A DNA stretch of 16,252 nucleotides from assembly GCA_015679605.1 (NCBI GenBank), contig JAAAVE010000385.1, positions 1 to 16,252 of the forward strand, given 5' to 3'. Source of the DNA: Podila epigama. Taxonomy: Eukaryota; Mortierellomycota; Mortierellomycetes; Mortierellales; Mortierellaceae. The notes beneath the pieces are model-generated. The model was not told where the DNA came from and made no database searches. It saw only the letters and a list, made by a program, of their open reading frames with translations. The first letter of the stretch is position 1. Each line of letters opens with the position of its first letter. The position numbers and the translations under genes were made by a program. Below are positions 1 to 7,788 of this stretch, piece by piece.

Positions 1-39
1 TTTTTCGTTTCCCACGACGGCACGACGGGACATTGAACA

Positions 40-47
40 TATAAAAA
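40..47 (+). promoter_or_regulatory. TATA-like box upstream of the M1 aminopeptidase gene
   Basis: TATAAAAA lies about 110 bp before the ATG at 151. It is followed by a strongly pyrimidine-rich leader (about 50-125) and then an A/C-rich stretch just before the start codon. This order is common in fungal promoters. It is a motif match only; no transcription start is known. Confidence 0.45.
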
Positions 48-150
48 TAACTCTCTTGCTTCTCTTTCTTTTTCCTTCTTTCATTCATTTCATTTCATTC
101 CATCCATCCATTCCATCACTCACCCCCCATTCTTTTTTCACACAAACACA

Positions 151-3100
151 ATGTGCAACAAGGGCGTCTCCAACCCCAACCGCGTGGTTCTTCCCACCAA
201 CGTCACTCCGTCACACTACACCGTTACCATCACGCCTGACCTCAAGGAGTTTACCTTTAACGGCTATGTCGAGATTGAGTATGTCCCATGTTAGACGCGA
301 GGCTTTAGCTCTGGTCGCGACCTGTTTTCATTTCCGCGTCATATGTCTATTATTGCAACAAGCTTCTGACCTTTTTTTTTCTCTTTGTCTGAATGTAACA
401 ATACAAACTGCGGTATAGCGTGACCATCCATGAGCCAACCAAGACTATCAAGATCAACACCAAGGAGCTGGAGTTGCGCTGGGGAAGAGTTGAAATCGAT
501 GAAAAAACGCAAGTCAAGATGATTTTGATGAACTGTTACAAAGCGTGAAGAAAACGAGACAACCGCTTTGACAATGACTAACCAACACTTTGGCACCCTG
601 TGTATCTTATTATGACATGATCTGACTCTACTAGTCATGAAGCCATTTCGACGACTTATGATGAGCATCGTGAGGAGACAACATTTACTTTTGATACCGA
701 GCTTCGCAAGGGTACTGCTCTCTTGAGCATCTATTATGACGGTTTCCTCAACGACAAGATGGCAGGCTTTTATCGTTCCTCGTACAAGGATGCTGAGGGC
801 AACACACAATACATGGGCGTGACTCAGTTCGAGGCTACCTCTTGCAGAATGGCCTTCCCTTGCTGGGATGAGCCATCTGTCAAGGCTACCTTCTCGATTA
901 AGCTCAAGGTCCCCACTGGCCTCGTTGCCCTTTCCAACATGCCTGTCGAGCAGATCACTGCAGTCGAGCCTGAGGAGATGACTTATCACTTTGAAAAGAC
1001 CCCCATCATGTCCACATACGTAAGTGCGCTCAGATCGCAAAAAGTTTTCAGGGTTTAGTGTGCGTGTGTGTGGGAGCGTGTGTTTGTGCACGAGAGAGTG
1101 TGTGTGAGAACATGTATGAGCAAGGGCTCTTTGATACATTGTCAAGCAAACTGACCCGACTCTCTGGATTTTATTTTTATTTATTTTTTTAGCTCGTTGC
1201 ATGGGCCGTCGGTGACTTTGAGTATGTCGAAACCACCACCACCAAGCTGGAGAAGCCTGTTACTTGCCGTGTCTACACCCTCCCCGGATTGAAGGAGCAG
1301 GGTCGCTTTGCCCTTGAGATTACACCCAAGATCCTCGAGTACTTTTCCGAGATCTTTGGCACTGCATACCCTCTTCCTAAGCTGGATCAGATCGCTGTGC
1401 CTGACTTTGACATGGGCGCAATGGAAAACTGGGGTCTTGTAACCTACCGTACCGTTGCCTTGCTTTTTGACGAAAAGACTTCTGACTTGCGATTCAAGGA
1501 ACAGGTCGCTGCAACAGTTGCGCACGAGCTTGCTCATCAGTGGTTTGGCAACTTGGTCACCATGGAGTGGTGGGACCACCTCTGGCTCAATGAGGGATTC
1601 GCTACCTGGGTCGGTACCTTGGCTGTCGATCACCTCTTCCCCAACTGGGATACTTGGTCCACATTCGTCACCTTGGACATGCAGCGCGGTCTCGGTTTGG
1701 ACTCTCTCCGCAGCTCGCATCCTATCGAAGTCCCAGTGGCCGACCCCCATGATATCCATCAGATCTTTGATGCCATTTCTTATTCCAAGGGCGCTTCAGT
1801 CATTCGCATGTTGAGCAACTGGCTCACTCTTGATGTCTTCCTGGCAGGTATCCGCCGTTACTTGAAGAAGCATGCATACGAGAATGCGACGACAGATGAT
1901 CTGTGGAACGCACTCTCAGATGAGTCCAAGATCGATGTTCGCGAGTTTATGAACACCTGGACCCGTGTCATTGGTGTGCCCATTTTGGATGTTACTGAAG
2001 CTGATGGCACCATCACGGTCGAGCAGCACCGTTATCTTTCCACCAACGACGTCAAGGCTGAAGATGATGAGACTATTTGGTGGGTTCCACTTGGCGTTTC
2101 TCCAAAGCCTGCCTCGATTGCTGACCCCAATCAGACACTGAAGACCCGTACCCTGACTTTTGACGCCCCCGAGGGCGCTTATATTTTCAACAAGGATTAC
2201 TCGGGTGTCTTCCGCACCAACTACCCCGCGAGCGCCATCCCTCGTATCGGAAAGGCTATTCTCGAAGGATCCGATCTAGTCGGACTGAATGACCGGGCAG
2301 GTCTGATTGCTGATATTTCCTCCCTCTCAAAGTCTGGTCATACTTCGACTAGCAACTTTTTGGATCTTGTCCAGTACTACAAGAACGAGGAGACCTTTGT
2401 TGTTTGGGACCTGTTGTCACAGCGTGTTGGTGAGATCTCTTCCATCTTTTCGGACAATGAGCGTATCAGCCAAGGCATCAAGCACTTCCAGCGTACTCTG
2501 GTGGATGGCATGACCAAGAAGCTCGGATGGGAGTTCCCTGAGGGTGAGGATTACTTGACGGGTCGCCTCCGCAATGTGATTTTGCGCACTGCAGGCCGTG
2601 CTGGGCATGCGGCCACTGTCGCTGAGGCGAAGCGTCGTTTTGCGCTCTTTGTTTCTGAGGCTGACCACGATTCAATTTTGCACCCTTCGATCCGCCAAAC
2701 CGTATTTGAGATTGTGTTGTCGCAGGGTGGTGAGGAAGAGTTCCGCCAGGTCCTCAAGTATTTCCACAACGCACCCAAGCAGGATCAGCAGGTGATTGCT
2801 CTGTTGGCTCTTGGATTTGTCCAGAAGCCAGAGTTGATTGCTGAGGTTCAGTCGTTGGCTCTGTCCGAGTCGGTTCGTCCTCAGGATATTACGTACTTGT
2901 TGGCGGGATTGGCGACCAACCCAACGTCGCGTCGTGCCACCTGGGAGTGGGCCAAGAACAACTGGAGTGCACTCACTGAGCGGTACAAGACGTCGATGGG
3001 CATCTTGGGCCACTGTGTGAAGCTGCCACTTGCTCTGTCTTCGGATGTATCGCTGATCAAGGAGGTCAATGAGTTCTTTGCAGACAAGGACACCAAGGAC

Positions 3101-3208
3101 TTCCAGCGTGCCCTTGACCAAGCGGTCGAGGGACTTGAGGTGAACTCTGCCTGGGTTGCACGCGAGCAAGCCGCCTTGTCCGAGTGGTTGACGGCCAACA
3201 AGTACTAA
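151..3208 (+). CDS. APE2: M1-family zinc aminopeptidase (Ape2/Aap1/puromycin-sensitive type)
   Basis: This enzyme removes N-terminal amino acids from peptides and is normally cytosolic. Proposed exons are 151-278, 419-544, 635-1019 and 1193-3208, giving 884 residues, the usual size for this clade. The active site is complete: exopeptidase motif GAMEN at about 288-292, zinc site HELAH at 324-328 with the third ligand Glu347 in WLNEGFATW (spacing H-E-x2-H-x18-E), and the transition-state Tyr410 in AISYSKGAS. The N-terminal beta-domain (for example the FPCWDEPSVKATF block) and the helical ERAP1-type C-terminal domain are both present. No signal peptide or membrane segment is seen, which supports a cytosolic form. 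The ATG at 151 is chosen because the following frame reads straight into the family's N-terminal block (NRVVLPTNVTPSHY). Introns 1 and 3 have clear GTATGT and GTAAGT donors. The second intron (545-634, donor GTGAAG) is the only one keeping the frame open, but its upstream boundary is less certain. Yeast has two paralogues, so the symbol is approximate. Confidence 0.93.
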
Positions 3209-3838
3209 GGGGGGAGGAAGAGGCCTGGCAAATAGTGCATAGAGAAGACGTATCATAACAGAACAAGATGAACAGAGAGTGTCGACCATTTTTTTTTTTC
3301 TTTTCTTGACACTGTGCATTGTACGAAACAAAGATTTTCGCCCCTTTGAAGCCTTTTTCTTGACAAGAAACCAATGATTGGGTGGCAATAATGGAAGGCT
3401 GACAGGCAAAGCAATAGCCACCGCTTTGACCTTTTTGCTTCTTTGTGTTCATGTGCGAGTGGTGAGTGTGAGCACAGGTGTAAATACAAATGTTCAATGT
3501 TCTTGTTCTCCACCTTCCTTTTTGCTTTGTTATCACACAGTTCATTGTTCAACCCTTTTGTTTTCTAAACTGTCTTTATCCACTATTTCTCTATTACTCA
3601 TTCTCTCCACCATTCAACCCTCCCTCACCCCCCTTCTCCCTTTTCTCTCATTCACGTTTGTTGTTTTTTTTTTTTTTTTTTTTTTTTGTGACATTCACTC
3701 CAACGCAGTAAAAACAAAGAAGCAACAACAGCAACACGCAACAAGTAGCCGGCCCCGTTCAGTTTCAAGGGTCATTTCCCATTTGTCCATTTCCTCACCT
3801 CACCTGGAAACAACAACAACAAATAAACTTGAGGTGAA
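3209..3838. other. Intergenic region between the aminopeptidase and PSP1 genes
   Basis: This region should hold the 3' UTR of the aminopeptidase and the promoter and leader of the PSP1 gene. It is T/C-rich at 3480-3690 and turns A/C-rich with CAA-type repeats (about 3718-3745 and 3811-3823) just before the ATG at 3839. I see no convincing TATA box and no additional gene. Confidence 0.6.
3664..3687. repeat. 24-base T homopolymer in the PSP1 promoter region
   Basis: An uninterrupted run of 24 T lies about 150 bp upstream of the PSP1 start codon. Poly(dA:dT) tracts of this kind often exclude nucleosomes in fungal promoters; that role here is an inference. Length errors in assembly are likely in such a run. 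Confidence 0.8.
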
Positions 3839-6600
3839 ATGTCATTGCAAACAATTGGCACGAACCACACGCCATTGTCAACGCTCATCAAAAATAACCA
3901 TTCAGACCCAGTCTCATCTTCGACCATTGGTGGGACCTCCAGGTGTTGGAAAACTGTTGGGTCGCCGCCTCGTCGTCTGACACGCTCGCCTCCACATCCA
4001 CAGCAGTTTCCACCCCAAGCGCAGCCTCAACGCGAGACCTTGCCCCGCCCCATGACCAAGACCATGACCATGACCATGAATATGAACGTGAATATGAACA
4101 AGACGTTGACACACTCCAGCGGGGGCGAGAGTGAGAGCGAGGAGAGGTGGAGAAGGGGCGAGCACAAGGCCCGTGTCCTGCTGGACGAAAGCGACGCATC
4201 TTTGACCAAATCGAACGTCATTCGACCAATGGAAATTCATGCAACTCTGTTTGATGAGAGCAGCAGACATGGTGACCAGCCCACTCACAGGGTCCCACTG
4301 GACCAATCCCCGCCCGTCTCCCTCTCACCTCTTGTCGCCTCACCACTACCCCCATCATCGTCCTTGTTGTCGTTGTCAACCACATCTACACCTACACCTA
4401 CACCTACATCTACCTCTACCATGCCATCTTCACAAATCACCGCAGCTTACGCCCACGCTCCAGTTTTCGGTCCAAGTTTAGACATGGGCACAGGCTCAAG
4501 CCCAAACATAACCTCAGGCTCGGGCTCGGGCTCGGGCTCGGGCACAGGCTTTGGTCAAGGGTTCACTTCACCTGTAGCGGTATCGAAACCATTCAGTCTT
4601 GACCTAAACGCCGCACCCGCAGGCTCGGCCCAAAGGAGCCGAGCTGGACTAGAGTCACCTCTGAATGTGTCGTCTTTCATATGGACAGGACGAGTCGCTG
4701 ATGCCACCGAACCCATCTTGCCCTTATCCAGCCTCCCAACCATGACCTCACTCGCTGGCGATAATATTGGTTCCATGTTGAGTCTCGACAAGAGTAACGA
4801 AAGCTATAGCAATGCAAACAACGACAACGATAACAACAACAGCAACAGTAGCAGCTTGTTTCAAGATGGGGACTCGATAGGTCCAGATTTGCCTTTCACA
4901 AACAGGAGAAGCCTTTCGTTTTCAGATCCTGGTGGTTTTCCAAGTGGGCTCGGTACGAACCGGTTGTCAGCAGGAAACGGATTCCTGCCACAGACACACA
5001 CACATGGACAGGATACAAGCACAGCCATGGGACTCATCCGTGTACCTCCATCTATTCTCGAGGAAGATTCTGAAGATATGTTTGAGCCGCGTTTCAATCG
5101 AATCAGGAGCCATTCTACCTCTGCAACCTTGGGCAATGGAGGTCTCTACAGCATCTACATGCAGAGTTCTATCGAAACCCAAAACAACTTTATTCCACCA
5201 ACAAATACTACAACTTCTATACACTCACGCTACAGTCAATTCAAAAGACATTCTATACACAGTCACCTAGCTGCCGGCTCAGCTTGGCCGGGACCATGGA
5301 GTACAGCACTAGACCTCGGACATGATGGAGGACCGGCACGTCGTCGGTCGATGACTGGAGAATACAACGGCCCTATCTGGGAGAGCCAAAACATGGCCTC
5401 GCCGGCGATCCATTCAGACAGTCACTTTTATGAGGAGCAAAGACAACGGCCCATGCGGCGATTCTCTGTGGCGCCATCCTCTGGCTTCCAAAACTATAAC
5501 CAATACATTGAGAATGCAGACAATTACACCAGACAAAACACGTTCACCTTTGACAGGTAAAAAAGATGAACACAATGAAAAATCGTTTGCAAGTGTGTAC
5601 ATGTGTGAGTAATGAATGCATCTGCATCTAAGCTGACACAAACATGACACCTCCAACGGGGTGCAAACTTTTTTCTTTTCCTTGCCTTTGCTGTAGACAA
5701 GCGACGGAAACAGAACTGGGTAACCTCCAACGACGACACTCTGTAGCGGGGCCGTCTCTTTCATACCAGCAGCCCGACTCGTGGACGACCTTTGAAAATG
5801 CGATGGATAATCTGCGACTAGATACAGAGTCGAACGAACGTATGCCAGAGGCTCAAATTGATTCTACTGTTGGCCAGGAACTAGAATATAACATAGAAGG
5901 TGTGGTACAGCCAATGACCCTTAGTCAGATATCACGCCATGGCCATCTCTATGTGGTAGAGTTCAAAGGCGGTAGGAGCGACTTGTTCTACGTGACCAAG
6001 GCTAGCGGCATGAAGCTAAACTGTGGAGATTTGGTGATTGTTGAAGCTGACCGTGGCAAGGACCTCGGCAAGATCACGAATGACTCTATTACGCCTCAGC
6101 AAGTTCAGGCCATTCAGATTCAGAATGCAGAAGCAGCGGCGGTTTCAGCCTCAATGGGCAATACGCAGGCGGAAGCCGGCCGATTGCCCAAGGAGATACA
6201 CCCAAAGTTGATTTATCGACTTGCACATTCATCCGAGATTGCCGCATTGGTCAACAAGAGCCAAGACGAGATGAAAGCCTTACTGGTATGCCAGACCAAG
6301 GTCCGGCAAAAGAAACTGCTCATGCATATTGTTGACGCAGAATATCAATGGTACATTCCTCAACCATACTTAAGGCTAATGTTTTGTCTTTACGAGATTG
6401 TGTTATATTCAACTAAGGTTAACCCCTAATCGTTATATAACTCTAGGGATCGCCGAAAACTGACGTTTTTCTTTGTGGCGGAGCACAGGATCGATTTTCG
6501 CGAGTTGGTACGGGAACTATTCAAAATATACAAGACGCGAATCTGGATGTATGCTGTTAACCAGCCGACTTGTCCAAAACCTACACACCATGTTGAATGA
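3839..6600 (+). CDS. PSP1: PSP1 C-terminal domain protein with long disordered N-terminus
   Basis: Exons 3839-5556, 5697-6350 and 6447-6600 give 841 residues. The C-terminal part (about 655-830) matches the PSP1 domain family (Pfam PSP1, also found in bacterial RicT/YaaT): it opens with LYVVEFKGGRSDLFYV, and ends with EYQWDRRKLTFFF and RIDFRELVRELFKIYKTRIW, the latter completed only after splicing at the Trp791 codon. Yeast PSP1 was found as a high-copy suppressor of DNA polymerase mutants; its biochemical role is poorly known. The first 570 residues are Ser/Pro/Asn-rich, contain repeat-encoded tracts, and look disordered. They carry repeated basophilic kinase motifs: RRSLS (Ser358), RIRS (Ser424), KRHS (Ser472), RRRS (Ser504), RRFS (Ser543) and RRHS (Ser588). 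The intron 1 donor is GTAAAA and its acceptor follows TTTGCTGTAG; the intron 2 donor is GTACAT. Without removal of intron 2 the domain would end prematurely. Confidence 0.85.
4052..4102 (+). repeat. Hexamer-derived Met-alternating tract within PSP1
   Basis: Repeated ATGACC units grading into ATGAAY units encode residues 72-87, where Met or Val alternates with Thr or Asn (MTMTMNMN pattern). It is a microsatellite-like expansion kept in frame inside the disordered region of the PSP1 protein. Confidence 0.7.
4382..4420 (+). repeat. CTACAC-type hexamer repeat within PSP1
   Basis: Tandem CTACAC units with some CTACAT and CTACCT variants encode a Thr-Pro/Thr-Ser tract (TPTPTPTSTST). The unit is a multiple of three, so copy-number change would keep the reading frame. 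Confidence 0.75.
4517..4540 (+). repeat. GGCTCG hexamer repeat (Ser-Gly tract) within PSP1
   Basis: Four perfect GGCTCG units, followed by a GGCACA variant, encode an alternating Ser-Gly linker-like tract. It is a third independent hexamer expansion in the same exon. Confidence 0.8.
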
Positions 6601-6773
6601 TGAAAAGAATTCCTACGAGACAATACTTTTTTTTTCCCCCTTTCGCTCTCTCTTTTGGTCATCAGGAATGTCCACACTACTACAGCAATGATTTTACATA
6701 CAAAAAGTAAAGACAATGATTCAATATACTCCATTTCTTGTTTTCGTTTTCTTTGCCTTCATTGCCGTTCATA

Positions 6774-7245
6774 TGTGACCCAGTGGGGTTGTGGATCAAA
6801 TCTAACCCCGCAACTGGCCCCTTCGTGGACTGCCCAGGGTTGGCGCGCCAATGGCTGCTCCATGAGGATCGGCTCAGTGACTCGGCCTTGGAGCAAGTGT
6901 CTTTTTCACTATCATCATCATTGTCGAGTTCTTTTGGATCACCCTTCATGAAGAACGCTCAGGTGGTCCTCGGCCTTATCGTCGGCAAGATCATTGCTTG
7001 GAGTCTTGAGTCTTGGGTACACTGACTCAACCTCGATGCACGCCAGCCCTGTCGACGCCTTTTATTTGGGTAAAGTCATGCTCCTACTCGATCTACTCAC
7101 CAGCCATCATTTCCACTCCTTGTAACCTACACCCTGGCCATGGTTGAAAGCATTGGTGATATCACCGCAACATGTGAAGTCTCGCAGTTGTCGGTCGAGG
7201 GCCGCGAGTTCGAATCGCGTCTTCAGGGAGGCATCTTGGCTGATG
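6774..7245 (+). pseudogene. Relic of an NCS2-family purine/nucleobase permease (UapA/UapC-like)
   Basis: Recognisable pieces of a purine permease occur in order on one strand but in shifting frames. NPATGPFVDCPG (from 6804) is followed, after a probable one-base loss near 6838, by VGAPMAAP-stop-GSAQ-stop-LGLG, where both stops (TGA at 6863 and 6878) sit where the family would have Trp. An extra T near 6931-6935 restores the frame for GSPFMKNAQVVLGLIVG. A further in-frame stop (7023) and frameshifts follow, then ASPVDAF, IWVK and SIYSPAII. The last part, TYTLAMVESIGDITATCEVS and VEGREFESRLQGGILADG (to 7245), is nearly pristine and matches the family's highly conserved TM8 region. The N-terminal half, the signature motif of TM10 and the C-terminus are absent. 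Live members are 12-14-TM plasma-membrane proton symporters for xanthine and uric acid. This copy cannot make a protein. Confidence 0.85.
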
Positions 7246-7300
7246 GTATGTATTGCTGGTACCTTTAACCGCCATGGGGTCTACTCCTACTAACAAATAG
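7246..7300 (+). other. Relic intron at the 3' edge of the permease pseudogene
   Basis: A GTATGT donor follows the GGILADG codons directly, and a perfect TACTAAC branch motif (7288-7294) precedes an AATAG acceptor ending at 7300. The 55-bp span is a normal size for a small fungal intron. Persistence of a perfect intron beside broken exons implies fairly recent decay. Confidence 0.65.
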
Positions 7301-7385
7301 ATTGAGAACGTGCAGGTTGAAGCCCAATCCATTCACGAGAGTATGCTCGAGTCCACAAACGCTGAAGCGATCTCTTCATGTACGA
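7301..7385 (+). other. Orphan exon-like block of unknown origin
   Basis: This 85-bp stretch lies between the relic acceptor and a consensus GTAAGT donor (7386-7391). It is open for 28 codons in one frame (begins IENVQVEAQSIHES), but not in the frame the upstream permease exon would dictate (that frame meets TGA at once). The residues do not resemble the permease segment expected after GGILADG. It may be a scrambled fragment of another gene or chance. Confidence 0.3.
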
Positions 7386-7391
7386 CGTAAG

Positions 7392-7788
7392 TCCGCATGA
7401 TTTTCAACCCATGATAGAAATGAGTCTCCGCATGGTGCGGATTCAATTGGAAAATATTAGTCATTTGTATTCAATGAGCAAAAAAAAAGTTTGGGGAAGT
7501 CAGCACGATGCGATCCATAAAAGAAAGGCCATTTTGAGACTCTTCCCCTCCTTCGGTTCCTTCCAAATCCACTTCATTTTCTGTAAGGCGGCTTAAATTA
7601 AAAATCAAAACAAAAACGAAAAGTTGGAGTGAACAAAAAAAACAAAAAGTTGAAGGAGTGAATAACCAGTTCCTTCCACCAATCCCGTCCCTTCTAACGC
7701 ATATCCGCCGTGTCCTTCCTACGGAATTCTTCACCTTTTACACCTTTCTTCTTTCTTTGCACTTTCCCCCAAGACTTTCCTCCTGACG
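7392..7788. other. Upstream region of the tyrosine recombinase gene
   Basis: About 400 bp with no recognisable gene. A-rich tracts occur at 7480-7490 and 7590-7650, and the region becomes C/T-rich just before the ATG at 7789. There is no clear TATA box. If the neighbouring gene belongs to a Crypton element, the left end of that element should lie here or just upstream. Confidence 0.5.

Noticed and set aside
339-1202. Long open frame on the minus strand across the first aminopeptidase exons
   Set aside because: It crosses exons and introns of a well-supported M1 peptidase gene and resembles no protein; a shadow frame.
2672-3421. Open frame of about 249 codons on the minus strand over the aminopeptidase 3' end
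   Set aside because: The opposite strand encodes the conserved C-terminal domain; codon bias of the real gene explains the antisense openness.
7203-7219. A 5-bp stem with a GTTCGAA loop, like a tRNA T-arm
   Set aside because: There is no matching acceptor stem, anticodon arm or A box, and the bases encode the conserved permease residues GREFESR.
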